Assembly: GCA_029339505.1 (NCBI GenBank) | Contig: JAQISU010000124.1 | Coordinates: 181,001-245,000 of the forward strand | Source: Unio delphinus | Lineage: Eukaryota > Mollusca > Bivalvia > Unionida > Unionidae | Reading direction: 5' to 3' | Length of the DNA stretch: 64,000 bases | Part shown: positions 27,670-39,176 of the stretch, one piece after another | Layout: each line of letters opens with the position of its first letter | Numbering within the stretch: position 1 is the stretch's first letter | Translations under genes and position numbers: made by a program | The notes under the pieces: model-generated | Database searches by the model: none | Told to the model about the DNA's origin: nothing | The model's input: the letters and a program-made list of their open reading frames with translations, nothing else

Positions 27670-29722
27670 CGGAGTGGAGACCCTAAGGCGAATCCTTCCT
27701 TGGTCTGGAGAGGGATGGGCTCCGCCAGATAACTTTTGTCCAAGACACACTGATAATACTGGACAAATCTGAAGTTACCATACTGGATCGGTCGTCGCCT
27801 GGGTTAACAAGAACCGCGTCTGCCGTTGTCCAACAGGACGGAGGTGACAAGTATGCTACTGTTACTTTGCGAAAAATAAGAGCGAGAGACAGCATTGTCA
27901 TCGCCAACTGGAGCGTTAGAACTCTGGTGTAAACCAGAAGACTCCAAGAGTTGACACGCAAGATGGAGCACTACATATGGCACATTCTGGGACTCTGTGA
28001 AATCAAATGGAAAGCCCTAGGAGAACACCAAACTGAAGATAGGCATATATTATACTATAGTGGAGAGTTGGACAAGTCCATAAATGGAGTAGGCTTCCTT
28101 GTAAACAAAGCCATCAATGGATTTGTGCTTTAATGTCGCCCCATATCTAGCACAATCATCTCCATTCGTCTGAAAGCGTCTCCCTTTTCCAAACACCACA
28201 AATGATGATGATTTCTAAAGAATAGGTGGAGTCAGCAATAAGAGCACTGAAGAATGGGAAGGCAGTTGGAGTAGACAACATCCCAGCTGAACTTATCAAG
28301 AATGGTAAGGAATCAGTGATATAACTACTAACAAAAATCTCCAACAAGACCTAGAAGACAGGCAAATGGCCAACACAGTGAACTCAGTCATTGGATTATA
28401 ACACTCCACAAAACTTACAGAACTATCAGTTTGATCAGCCATGCTAGTAAGATGAAGCTGAAGTTCATATTGAACAGACTGAACCCACAAGCAGAAGAAA
28501 TACTCGCTGAAGAACAGGCAGGGTTCCGGAGTGGAAAAAGAACAACAGAACAAATATTCAATCTTAGGGTTCTATGTGAAAAGTACTCACAACATCAACA
28601 AGACATCTATCATGTCTTCATAGATTTTTTTTTAAAAACAAAACGTCTTTTGACAGAGTGTGGCATGATGCATTGTGGGCAACATAGGTCAAAAGTTGAC
28701 CAATACCATCTATCAGCTATACGCCAAGGCTACCAGTGCAGTAATTGATCAAGGTTCAACAGGGGACTAGTTCAAGACAACAGTTGAAGTACGACACGGC
28801 TGTCTCCTGTCACGCACGCTTTTCAACGTCTACTTAGAGCACATTATTAGTGAAGCCCTGGAAAACCACTGTGGGACAGTCAGCATTGGAGGGCGTAGCA
28901 TCACCAACCTCCGCTGTGCAGATGACATTGATGGGTTGGCAGGCAGTGAAGATGAGCTTGCCACCTTAGTAAAGAACCTGGATAAAACATCCTCCAGATT
29001 TGACAAGAAGATAGAGCTGATGACAAATAGTGACAAACAAATCTCAGTCAAGATTAAAGTCAGAGGACAGGAACTGGAAACAGTCGGCAAGTTAAAATAT
29101 CTTAGTTCCATAATCACCGAAGAGGGTCAAGAGCAGAAACTTTATCACGAGCAGCACAAACAACGGCAGCTATGTCAAAGCTAAGGCCCATCTGGAGATA
29201 CAAGAATATCTGTCTGAAAACTAAAATCAGACTCGTGAGAGCACTAGTCATCTCAATCTTTATGTATTCGTGCGAGGTCTGGACCCTGACAGCAGAATTA
29301 CAACGAAGAATCCAGGCACTTAAAATGAGATGCTACAGAACCATCATTGGCATCTCTTACAGGGACTCCATCACAAATGAAGAAGTGCGTAACACCATCA
29401 GGCACAATATAGGCCATTATGAAGACCTCCTCACTACTGTCAAAAAGAGAAAGTTGAAAAAGTATGACCATGTCACTAGAGCCAACAGTCTATCCACAAC
29501 AGTGCTGCATGGCAGTGTCCATGGTGGCAGAAGGAGAGTTAGACAGAGGAAAAGTGTGCAGAGAGCATCACAGACTGGACCAGGAAAGGTTTTGCGGAGA
29601 CACAAATAGTGGCGCACGATCGAGACAAGTGGAGAGAACTGGTCAGATATTTATCAGCACAGTTCCTCAACGACCACACTAAGTCAAGAGACTGGTAATG
29701 ATGATGATGATGATGATGATTT
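27670..29722 (+). mobile_element. Broken APE-type LINE (RTE-like), copy 1
   Basis: 27880-28135 encodes the start of an endonuclease (IANWSVRTL..., ILGLCEIKWK, YYSGE, NGVGFLVNKA). The middle of the endonuclease is missing, and the reverse transcriptase follows from about 28200: EEQAGFRSGKRTTEQIF, then CADDIDGLAG (catalytic box, Cys for Tyr/Phe). The C-terminal end has YSCEVWTLTAEL...MRCYRTIIGISY. Several stops and frame changes. It ends in (ATG/TGA)n at 29698-29722, as RTE-like elements do. Non-functional. Confidence 0.9.
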
Positions 29723-29935
29723 TCTTGGATACTTCCTTTGGTATGAGGAAGAGTGTGCGACTTTTTGTACTATTGATTGTCCCATTCCTGTTACCATTTC
29801 CCTAGAATGTTATTCCTGATTATGCTATGCTATTATTTGCATCTCTACTGGATTATGATATGATTGCTTTCTTGAAGTTTTTTTTTAACTACTTGGTCAG
29901 CTTTTACTTTTCCTGGTATGTTGATATGGGATGGT

Positions 29936-30528
29936 AAATGATAAATGGAGTAGGCTTTCTTGTAAACAAAGCCATCAAAGGATCTGTGCTTGAATGCCGC
30001 CCCATATCTAGAGAATCATCTTCATTCGTCTGAAAGCATCTCCCTTTAACATCAAAATTATCCAAGTCTATGTTCCAACTACTGATCATGATTATGAAGA
30101 AATAGAGGAATTTTACAACAAACTCCATGGTATTATAAACAAGTTCAGTAAAACAAAAATACATCCTCATCATGCAAGGACACTGGAATGCAAAAGTTGA
30201 CAAAGATGCTGTAAATGACTGGGATGATCATTGTAGGCCTCCTTGTAATGAGCTTACAAATAAAAGAGGGACACGGCTGCTCTAGTTCGCAATCTACAGC
30301 AACATGGTACTAGCCAACACCCTGGGCCAACATAAAGCTTCAAGGTGCTGGACATGGCACGCACCAAATGGAACACGTCTTAACCAGATCGACTACATAC
30401 TGGTTTAAAACCGTTACAGATCTGGCATCAATAGAGCAAAACCTAGAACGTCCCCAGGTGCTACTGTTGGAAGTGATCACGACCTCGTGATTATCAACTT
30501 CCGAGTTGGCTAAAGAAAATTGACAAGC
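29936..30528 (+). mobile_element. LINE endonuclease fragment, copy 2
   Basis: Starts with the same ATAAATGGAGTAGGCTT...AAACAAAGCCATCAA stretch as 28078 and carries the endonuclease part missing from copy 1, ending at a SDHDLVIINFRVG-type catalytic end (about 30470-30508). It stops before any reverse transcriptase. Two partial copies of one family therefore lie in tandem. Confidence 0.85.
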
Positions 30529-30537
30529 CAAAGAAAA

Positions 30538-30760
30538 TCAGGCAAAAAGCAACCGTGTTGTGCTGATTCTGGATCGAATGGATAGCCAGTGAAGGGTACA
30601 GAGCAGCGGGAATGTGTGCTCTGATCGTTGGGCTCTAAGAATGATCCGTGCAGCTGTGTTTTTAACTTTTTGAAGTTTCTGGAGAATATATTGAGACGAA
30701 CTAGACAAAATTGAGTTATAATTGTCCAGTCGTGAAAGTAATAATGAACACACATGTGTT
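30538..30760 (-). mobile_element. CR1/L2-like LINE, C-terminal fragment
   Basis: The minus strand encodes SRLDNYNSILS, LQKVKNTAARIILRA and LHWLSIRSRI, the typical end of CR1/L2/Jockey-type reverse transcriptases. It probably belongs with the fragment at 32460-33590. Confidence 0.85.
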
Positions 30761-31574
30761 TTAGTGGCATTAACTGAAAGAGATTTTGGGAATAGAGCTG
30801 ATTCGTCTCAGATCAAGATATGCAGCCTTGCGAATGTTTATGACATGTTGGTACAATGTGAGAGCACTGTCCAAATGTTACGAAATACCTTATATGGCTT
30901 TGCTAGAATACCATTAATTCCAGTATTTTACGTGTTTTGCGCACCATATTTTTATAATATATATTTTCTTTGTATTGCGTGACGCCTTCATTGCTTGCGC
31001 GGCACATGCGTAATACATGTTAATGAGCCCGACTATATATGTTACTTAGGGATTTTGACTGGGACACCCATTACAGGGAAGTTCTTTATGCGTTTAGCTG
31101 TCAGGGTGGGATCGCAATTATGTTTTACTTAGTTCGAGCTAACGAGTTTAGTAAGTTATATTCTCTTTAATTAATCCTTTTAAATTAATGTTCAGTTTCG
31201 CAAAACACATTCAATGTTGTATTATATATTTTCGTTGTTTTATCATACTTGTAGTTTAATTCATCAAGAGTGTATGGCTTGTGTATTTTGGTAGCCAGAT
31301 ATAGTATGGTTCAGATTATTGACAGGGATATGAACACGTATGCAGTATTCCTGTTGGTAGATTATTTTGTCGATATTATGACTAATATTGAAGATGTATA
31401 TGTATATATTCGAGTTTTAGTACATATTTTGTTTAATGGTATGCCATTTGTACATCACAAAAGTCATACATATGGAAATATTTCAGTTGTATTAATTCGT
31501 TTGAACCGTTCAGATATTTTAATCTGGATAATCAGAAAGCAGACTATTTGGAAAGTTTCTTTTTCATATTCAGC

Positions 31575-31906
31575 TCACTAGGCGTGGATTACTAGTTGCG
31601 GATAACTAGGCGTGGATTACTAGTTGTGGATAACTAGGTATGAGTGTCTAGGTGTGGATAACTAGGTATGAGTGCCTATCTATGGATAACTAGGTACGAG
31701 TGTCTAGGTGTGGATAACTAGGCGTGGATTACTAGTTGTGGATAACTAGGTACGAGTGTCTAGGTGTGGATAACTAGGTATGAGTGCCTATGTGTGGATA
31801 ACTAGGTACGAGTGTCTAGGTGTGGATAACTAGGCGTGGATTACTAATTGTGGATAACTAGGTACGAGTGTCTAGGTGTGGATAACTGGTTGCGGACTGA
31901 CTAGGT
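31575..31906 (+). repeat. Minisatellite with TGTGGATAACTAGG units
   Basis: Alternating units GTGGATAACTAGG, CGTGGATTACTAGTT and TACGAGTGTCTAGG, with a higher-order period of about 110 bp. Confidence 0.92.
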
Positions 31907-32060
31907 GTAACCAGAGGCCGCTACAGTAGTGATGAAATACAGCCAGGAAAGTGCCAACGTGTGTGCGCATGGGAGGCCTGGATCGTTCAAGTGACCAGGT
32001 CGAGGAAGCGGGCCAAAAGCATATGAAATGTCAAGTAAACATTGGTCATATGTATGAAGA

Positions 32061-32180
32061 ATGTCATTGTAGTGTTTGACCTTAAGAGAAATGTCATTAT
32101 AGTGTTTGACTATAAGAGAAATGTCATTATAGTGTTTGACTATAAGAGAAATGTCAGTATAGTGTTTGACTACAAAAGAA
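32061..32180 (+). repeat. 30-bp tandem repeat, about four copies
   Basis: Unit GAAATGTCATTATAGTGTTT plus GACTATAAGA. Confidence 0.92.
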
Positions 32181-32459
32181 TGCAATTATAGTATATTATG
32201 AAATGCCAGTATAATGGTTGACTGTATTGACAAGAAGTAGGGTACTGTTCGATTATCTTAAACAACGTTATAATTATTGAATATCCCAAATAATTATCTG
32301 TTCTTCATTATGTTTTTATTTTATTGTATCCATTTAATGTATCCTTGTATTTTAGTATCATGTTTCTATATCATACGTGCGAGAGGATAATACATTTTTT
32401 TTCATTGTGTTTTTTATTTCTTAAATACCCATTCAAGTCTCAAAGGGTGTTAGCTCGAT

Positions 32460-33590
32460 TGCGTTACACCGGAGTAATGCCTTGGTGTCGTACTGACTGA
32501 GTTTAACGTTGGAGTTGCTGATATTTATTGTTTGAGGTAAAGGATGTGAATATGAAAGTCTTTGGTTTATGATCAGAATGGCCTCAGTTTTATCATCATT
32601 CATCTGCAGTTTTTTTTACATGTCATCAATGATTTCAATTCAGAAATGCACATTTACTCCTTGGGTGGTAGCATCAACTTCAGTTGGGTGGCTAGATTTG
32701 TATATTTGGGTGTCAATAGCGTACAAATGGAGAGACACTGGATGATAATATAGGACACTTGAGCGCGTCTGAGTCTATCTAATGAAGGCAACATGTTCAA
32801 GAACAGATGCCTGTGGAACACCATAATATATATCAACTGGGCTGGATCGTATTCCATGTGCAGATACAATTTGTGTCCTCTTGACTAAGTAGGACTTGAA
32901 CCACAGTAAGGCTTTCTTGTGAATGCCTAATAGATGCTAGAGATGGTGAAGTAATGCATCATGGTCTATTGTGACAACTGCTGCTGACAAATCAAGGAGG
33001 GTGAGGACTGTAATCTTTCCGCTATCCAAAGCAGAGAGGATGTCACAATAGTAGTTTCAGTACTGTGGTAAGGGCGATATGCAGACTGTACATTGCTAAA
33101 AACCGTTCGAAATGAGATGATATACAAGTTGGGTTTGAACAACATTTTCTAAGATTTTTATATGAACGGGAGATTAGAAACTGGGCAGTATTTCTTTAAA
33201 TCATTATGGTCGAATGTTGGTTTCTTCAGCAGAGGCTTTATATTGGCAGTTTTGAAAAATGATGAGAATTCCTCGGATGAGAGAGGGGTATTATTAATAT
33301 CAGTTAGTGAAGGCAATATTGGGTCTAAGCACTCAAGCAGCAGTGATGTTTGAATTGGATCAAGTTCACATGAGTTTAGAGCACTCTTCATCATGATTGT
33401 CCGTACTAAATCCATAAAGACAGGTTCAGTGCTGAAATAAAGGGTAGTACAGTCCATATGACGCAGTTAATACTGTTAAAACACCAAAGTAAACAAGATT
33501 TCTCATTCTTGGTGTTTTGTTGCCTAATATTTTTATCAGTTTCCTTTTCCAAATGAACTTTGGCCTGTCCATCTGATTTAGAAGACATCG
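32460..33590 (-). mobile_element. CR1/L2-like LINE, reverse transcriptase core (broken)
   Basis: Read on the minus strand: SCELDPIQTSLLLECLDPILP...KPLLKKPTFD and YCPVSNLPFI (33457-33158), then DLSAAVVTIDHDALL and FKSYLVKRTQ...GVPQASVL (about 33010-32790), then the fragment with NDDKTEAIL (about 32620-32570). In-frame stops and shifts show it is dead. The catalytic box is degraded. Its C-terminal end is displaced to 30538-30760. Confidence 0.9.
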
Positions 33591-34637
33591 GAATACAGCG
33601 TTTTGTTATTTCTCGATTGAGTTCTACATATTCTGCTTCGTAAATTAATATTGTACAGCCATATCACATTGGATTTTCGTTGTCTTCAAAGCCGGATATG
33701 TTCCTGATACTACTACTTTAACGTGGAAGTTTTTGGGGGTGGGGTGTTCATTGTGTCTTTTAAATAAGATTTTAATGCTTATTCCACTAATTGTTTATTC
33801 CAAAGTGCTATAACAATCAGGCGTGATTATGAAATGTTGCCGACAAGCAGGGTGGACAAGGGAGGGAGGCGCAGGAAGGAGGATATATCCCCGGGACTAT
33901 GGCTCGTAAGGGGGCCAGGGTCAAATAACACTTTTCAGTTTTATAAAATGACAAAATTATTTCAAAATATACGAGGAGAGGCCCGGGATTTTCTTACCCC
34001 AGAGACCGTGATCGCTCTCTACGGCCCTGCTGACAAGTAAATAAAAAATATCGAACGATATTTCAATAAGTTTTTATTAACCTACCTGCAGAAAGATTTG
34101 TAATATAAATAAAAATGAGATAATTAACACTGTGCTTTTTAAGAAATGAGCATAGCCATCTACAAGATATGGAGGCATATAGCACAATTTCTTAACAAAA
34201 ATTCTCACCCTCTAAATTGCAAAACCAATTCCATAATTCTCAAGAACAGACTTGTAATTTCCGGAGTCGTAAACGAATAAAGAAATGAGTCGAATACCAA
34301 TATTGATATTTGTTCTATTTTAAATCCGCTTAACCGCATTTAAAAGATAATCTACTCGAATGTTGTACAAACACTAAAATGCATAAAATGATCATTTGAC
34401 ACGGCAGTGAATAATAGTGGCCAGTCTTGTATTACAACAGCGTCGATACACAAATTCCAAAGTCGGCAGGCAGTGAATACTTCATGATTTCGTGGCTAGA
34501 AGTAACGCCTATTGTAGAAATATTCTACACACAAGAGTTGTTGTAGGTTTAATAGTCTTAATTTATTACCTGGCTATTGGAATATCAATTTATTCGAGAC
34601 TAATGTTTAACAGCCAGATGTAATGAGCGCATACATG

Positions 34638-34639
<2 letters not shown>
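33591..34639. other. No supported gene
   Basis: A 68-codon ORF at 33834-34040 has fair composition (GRRRKED, TPETVIALYGPADK) but no recognised family. Confidence 0.45.
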
Positions 34640-34697
<58 letters not shown>

Positions 34698-34716
34698 ATC
34701 TCTCTCTCTCTATCTT

Positions 34717-34751
<35 letters not shown>

Positions 34752-34752
34752 A
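34640..34752. repeat. (CT)n microsatellite with TTGATC interruptions
   Basis: Long (TC)n broken twice by CTTGATC and once by TATC. Confidence 0.96.
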
Positions 34753-35027
34753 TCTCTTTTAACCGCCAATCAAATTACAGCTTTCACATTTCAGTAAAGG
34801 AAGATGAAGTTATTTTGATAACGTCTTAATCTTTTAGGGTGCTAAATTAAGTGAACATGGACAGTATGTCAAAAAGAGAGGACAATAGCATAAAAAATTG
34901 CAATAAACCCTGTCATACATGATATATTCGTGCATATGACACCTATTTTTTATGAATATTTTTTAACCCAACCCCCTAGTTTAGTTTCATTTACCTATTT
35001 AAAAACTATTAAAACACACCTGTCAAC

Positions 35028-35076
35028 ATGGACAAGACGTTTGGCATCTTGAATATCCTACTTTGTTGTGTTACGG
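35028..35076 (+). CDS. Possible signal-peptide first exon
   Basis: ATG in a good context (TCAACATGG) opens 16 codons encoding a short basic start, then a hydrophobic core (GILNILLCCV), immediately followed by G/GTAAAA, a plausible phase-1 donor. This is the shape of first exons of secreted proteins. No following exon was recognised, so it stays tentative. Confidence 0.22.
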
Positions 35077-35479
35077 GTAAAAAGTCTATTTTCATAAATA
35101 ATGTATGTTTATTACTATGAGTCGTACGGTGTACATGTGCTTGAGCCATTAATAGAAAAAGTGGAAGTATTTTACCGTTTTATAATATTTTAGTCTAGGA
35201 AACTGCAACTGATGCAGTCATAGCTCTAGCATTGTTTATTTGGGATAAATAATGGTTGTAACCCTCCACAGTCAGATTTCATTTCTGAACCTGTGTTAAT
35301 AAACTTGTATTCCTCATTGCGATAGTGTTTTTTAAAAAATTGGTGGCAGCGAAATAATTTATGATTATTGTTCACTGGATAACATTCCATTTCTAGACTA
35401 AATTTTGGAAGGTATTCGCGAGAGAGAGTTTCAAATGAAATCATTGTGCAGTATTTAGGTAAAATCCATGTCAAGCGTT
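35077..35479. other. AT-rich sequence, nothing recognised
   Basis: No supported gene. Confidence 0.5.
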
Positions 35480-36790
35480 CAGAGACAGTTTCAAGTTAGT
35501 CAACTTAACTTCTGTTGCTGTCAGATTACTACATGTGCGCAAATCATTGCATCGAATAGCCTGAAATCGGTTGACATTTCTAGAATCTTAATACCGATTA
35601 ATCACTGAAAAAGAAAACCTGCATGAAATCGTTAAAAAGTTCAAGCCTATATGCTCTGAAAGAATGAAAGCGTTCACTGTAAAACAGAAATTAGAATTCG
35701 AAATGTGCCTTCAGAGGGAGCGAACGGAGATCGAAAGATATAAACTTAAATACTTTTCGCATTAGTCCAAGGAATCGGCTAGACTAAAGGGAGTTAGAAG
35801 CTACTTCAGAGCTATCCAGATTAAAACCTCATGCAACTTGCTGTGTCTGATTTGTCTAACTGGTATAATAAATGTTCGAGAGATTATTTTTTGTCAAAGG
35901 CCCCGATGCTGATATTGCTTTAATTCGTGAGGATTTTGTCGACACAGCATTTGACTGGTATTACATAAGTATGACATAATTATATTAACTTCGGTTGGCC
36001 AGCCTTTTAGTGTGATGATAGATAATATGAACACTGTACTGCAAAGGTCATGCACGGATTGGCGTTGAGCCAAATTTGGCAGCGGAGGCATTACTTCTGA
36101 TGGATTTAATAAGCAAATTACCAATGGTGGTTACAAAGACGCAGGCAAAACCGAAGCTGAAGAAAGTAGGTACATGCTACAGAGGAACGTGGGGTGGGTT
36201 ATAGCGAGAATTATTTTCACTTAACCTGAGGAAGTGAGAGAGGGAGAGACAGTACCAAAAGAGAAAGGTGTGTTAGAACACAATTAGATGCAGATGATGA
36301 TTGCAGATGATGAGGATGGAATCGGAAATATGTATTCCGATTCCATATATAATATATTCCAATATAAACCAATAGTAGATCAAATTCGTGAACAATTAGT
36401 AAATGTGAAGTACACCAGTCCTATATACCTAGGCAAGGGGGATTGACCTAGACAGGGGGATTGACCTAGGCAATGGGGATTGACCTAGACAGGGGGATTG
36501 ACCTAACAAGAGGGATTGACCTAGACAGGGGGATTGACCTAACAAGAGGGATTGACATAAGCAAGGAAGATGACTTAGACAGGGGGTGACCTAGTCAAGG
36601 GGGATTGACAAGTTCAGCTGGATGAGGACACCAAGAAAGAATCAGTTTTTATCACTAAAAACGGATTACTTGAATTCACACTCCTGCCGTTCAGGATGAA
36701 GACGGCACCTGCGACATTTACGGTTTTAACGGATTCCGTGCCCAAAGCGCTTAGTGACGTTTTATCCGACTTTGATTTAATTTTCTTGTA
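35480..36790 (+). mobile_element. Degraded Ty3/gypsy retrotransposon remnants
   Basis: 36607-36790 encodes VQLDEDTKKESVFITKNGL, then FTLLPFRMKTAPATF, matching the Ty3 reverse-transcriptase region with K/TAFxT and PFGLxNAPATF. It stops just before the catalytic box. Upstream, 35600-36200 has Lys/Glu-rich gag-like fragments and VVTKTQAKPK. Stops and indels throughout. A tandem array (36427) splits it. Confidence 0.7.
36427..36612 (+). repeat. Short minisatellite, unit about 20 bp
   Basis: About nine copies of GGGGGATTGACCTAGACA with spacing variants, inside the gypsy remnant and ending at its reverse-transcriptase segment. Confidence 0.9.
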
Positions 36791-37287
36791 AGGCCATCGG
36801 TTCCGCTCCAGTTTCGTACTTTGCATACGCTCCGATTTTGAATGAAAATTGATTTCCTGGGCAATCTTCACTGGTTATTTTGGCTATTTACAAAAGGTAT
36901 ATTAGGTATTACGTTTATTACGTTACATGATTGAGGATTGCTTCGGACATCTCAGGAAACTGCTAGCTCTTCTTGTCATTTTCGCTTCCTGAGCTTCAAA
37001 GAATAAATTGAAGAAGAAATAAAATGTCTATAACATTTTCAACTTTATATTTTTTTATTCATTCATTGTACTTTCAGAAGCTGGTATTGTCTAATATGGA
37101 TAAATTAATTGGCTGTATTTTAATAACTGAAAGTTAGTTTAATAGGGACAATCACAGGCTCATTTTTTTCTGGCACATAGGAGCCACCAGTTTGATCAGC
37201 CTGCTGTATTTAGTGCATAGTTTCCATAATTATATACTTAACGAACTATAGCTACAGTACATGAACGTAGCGTGGAGATATTATAAA

Positions 37288-37290
<3 letters not shown>
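36791..37290. other. AT-rich sequence, nothing recognised
   Basis: No supported gene. Confidence 0.5.

Positions 37291-37338
<48 letters not shown>
37291..37338. repeat. (TG)n microsatellite
   Basis: 24 TG units directly before a SINE fragment. Confidence 0.97.
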
Positions 37339-37339
<1 letters not shown>

Positions 37340-37403
37340 TTAAGATTTTAAACGTAGCTTTTAAAACAAATCAGTCATATCACTACGATGTCTGCAGTGT
37401 GGC
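37339..37403 (-). mobile_element. SINE 3'-end fragment
   Basis: ATTAAGATTTTAAACGTAGC through CACTACGATGTCTGCAGTG matches the start (plus-strand view) of the SINEs at 25.2 and 62.4 kb. The rest is absent. Confidence 0.75.
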
Positions 37404-37705
37404 AAGTTCATCCGAAATTTGGAACCTTTTGTTTTTTAGCCAAACATTTTCATGACTGCACAGAGCGGTACGATCTTTCATATACGGAAACGCCATAATC
37501 GTACACCATATATTGTGATAATGAAACATCAATATTACAGTAGCAATATTTTTCGAAGGGACAACTACAGGCATAAACTTTTACAACACCATTATATATA
37601 CTATAAATTTCATAGCAACGCGGGCAAGACGACTAGAGTTGTGATGGAATGTATATTGTACCCTTACGAATCGTTGCTGTAAACTCATTTTGTCGGTCGA
37701 GGCTG

Positions 37706-37817
<112 letters not shown>

Positions 37818-38087
37818 ATTCAAATGTATGTAATTTAGCAACTCAAAAAATTTGTACAAATTAACCTTTTTGATACACTTCTAACTCATTTTTATATTAG
37901 TTCAGTATCTATTTATATGAAGCGTTATTTAAGTTTTCATTGACATATATCAATATTCTACAGTGGGAAGCCTGTGATTTGTCGTAAGGAACTATATTAA
38001 AATTATTCTAGTATTCCATGTATATATTTTTGTTATACCTGCGAAAACAATTTAATGATTTTTTAAAATTACCCAATCAATGAAGCA

Positions 38088-38093
38088 GAAAGA
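38088..38093. repeat. Target site duplication, left copy (GAAAGA)
   Basis: GAAAGA abuts the left end and recurs right after the right end at 54479-54484. The final A overlaps the first base of the left TIR, so the duplication is 5 or 6 bp depending on where the end is placed. Integrase-mediated insertion of Polintons normally makes 6 bp. Confidence 0.75.
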
Positions 38094-38319
38094 GCAGCAG
38101 AGGGGGCGAATCAGACAACTTTTTTTTGTTTTTATTTTTGATTATACCCCCTCCAAAATAACACTAGACCCTTCTCGCGAAAAAATAAGTCTCCGACCCT
38201 TGTCTGAAAACATTCGCGTTTTCGTTGATGTCGCAACGTCGTTGTCACTCACCCCCTCTGCTGCTAGAACTTTCAGTTCTAGGTTTACGGTGATTTTAAC
38301 CGAATATTTGATCCAGTCC
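38093..38319 (+). repeat. Left terminal inverted repeat of the Polinton
   Basis: Bases 38093-38298 are the exact reverse complement of 54273-54478 by eye. Similarity continues with a few mismatches (38299, 38310, 38313) to about 38319. The repeat starts AGCAGCAGAGGGGG and contains the inverse of that 14-mer at 38252-38265, followed by a perfect hairpin CTAGAACT-TTC-AGTTCTAG at 38264-38282. The last eight codons of the ATPase gene lie inside the repeat. In Polintons the termini are thought to be origins for protein-primed replication and integrase substrates. Confidence 0.95.
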
Positions 38320-38961
38320 GATACGATATCGTGTCCTAGGGTCTGCTAAATTTATTGTCACAAATCCGTGTGGTTTTGACTGAGCGTGACTAAAGAAATT
38401 TCTAAACTGATTATGATTCATATCACCGCTGCACCAAGTTTGATGAATATTTCGTAGCGTATGAGTATCAACGCCGTTAAATACACACAACACATTGCAA
38501 TTATCTCTGATCACTTTTGGTATTTGTGTGTAGCGTTGAGTGACATAGATCACATCAGTGTTTTTATGCCTGCCTCGGGAAAATATTCTAGCAGGATTTT
38601 TTTGATTATCTAACATGATATCATCGTATACCACTAAATTGTTAATACTTCCATCGATGTCTTCCACGGAAGGGGCTTCCTCTATATCAGTAATAAACTC
38701 AATAAAATCTTCATCGATTTGAAATTCTTTTGCTTTCTCGTTAAAATCCTTTAGCACTTCATAGCATCGCTGATCGTCTACACTCGGGGCTATTAAATAC
38801 AATTTGTTCCATTTCATCCATCTCGTTATCAAATTAAGTAGCAGTTGTGTCTTTCCGCTTCCAGATGGTCCGATTATAATCATTCTAATTGAATTCGGCA
38901 ACATTTCATGATGTTTAATAGGTTCCCGTCGTCGGCTAGCTGAATAATCAATTATATTCAT
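38296..38961 (-). CDS. ATP: Genome-packaging ATPase (FtsK/HerA, A32-like)
   Basis: A 221-residue P-loop ATPase, expected to drive DNA into preformed capsids. Walker A is GPSGSGKTQ (residues 31-39), after the usual hydrophobic strand. Walker B is LVVYDDIM (about 109-116), and a polar sensor-like segment VIYVTQRY follows. Length and motif order fit Polinton and poxvirus A32-type packaging ATPases. It is the leftmost gene and reads toward the left end, so its last eight codons lie in the TIR. Its ATG faces the zinc-ribbon gene across only 17 bp. No frame damage is visible. Family call is secure; the packaging role is by family analogy. Confidence 0.93.
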   Translation of the reverse strand: MNIIDYSASRRREPIKHHEMLPNSIRMIIIGPSGSGKTQLLLNLITRWMKWNKLYLIAPSVDDQRCYEVLKDFNEKAKEFQIDEDFIEFITDIEEAPSVEDIDGSINNLVVYDDIMLDNQKNPARIFSRGRHKNTDVIYVTQRYTQIPKVIRDNCNVLCVFNGVDTHTLRNIHQTWCSGDMNHNQFRNFFSHAQSKPHGFVTINLADPRTRYRIGLDQIFG

Positions 38962-38978
38962 GCCGTTATATATAAATT
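38962..38978. promoter_or_regulatory. 17-bp divergent spacer with palindromic TATA
   Basis: The ATPase (-) and zinc-ribbon (+) start codons are only 17 bp apart. The spacer contains TTATATATAA (38966-38975), which is its own reverse complement and could act as a bidirectional TATA box. If so, transcripts starting about 30 nt away would begin inside the annotated coding regions, so leaders would be absent or the starts lie elsewhere. Promoter function is inferred from layout only. Confidence 0.4.
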
Positions 38979-39176
38979 ATGGATCTATATTGTGTGAAGT
39001 GTAAAAAACGTACTGGCACAGATGACTTGACGACGATTACAACTAAAAATAACCGATCAGCGCTTTCTGGTAAATGCGTACAATGTAGTACAAAGAAATT
39101 TAGATTTGTTTCTAAACCCAAGGAACTCAAGGAACCTTTAAAAAAAAACGAGGAGGTGATATCGCAGCCAAATTAG
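38979..39176 (+). CDS. Small zinc-ribbon protein (viral DUF5679-like)
   Basis: A 65-residue ORF. Residues 1-43 carry paired cysteines, CVKCKK near the start and CVQCSTKKFRF near residue 36, forming a four-Cys zinc ribbon. The K-T-x-N/G-R-x-A-L-x-G-x-C-x-x-C spacing resembles the short viral ribbons grouped as DUF5679. The tail is Lys/Glu-rich and contains the run A9 (39140-39148) ending in A_AAA_AAC. The zero frame stops nine codons after that site, while the -1 frame opens directly into the phospholipase A2 ORF. The ribbon may therefore be both a stand-alone peptide and the N-terminus of a longer product. Confidence 0.7.
   Translation: MDLYCVKCKKRTGTDDLTTITTKNNRSALSGKCVQCSTKKFRFVSKPKELKEPLKKNEEVISQPN

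Larger units (their letters stand above)
30766..32450. other. Sequence separating two parts of a LINE; two tandem arrays
   Basis: Unrelated to the LINE on both sides, so likely inserted. It contains the arrays at 31575 and 32061. No coding region with domain support. Confidence 0.5.

Noticed and set aside
27393..27961. Minus-strand ORFs of 81 and 92 residues
   Set aside because: They lie opposite the LINE 5' region and have no domain.
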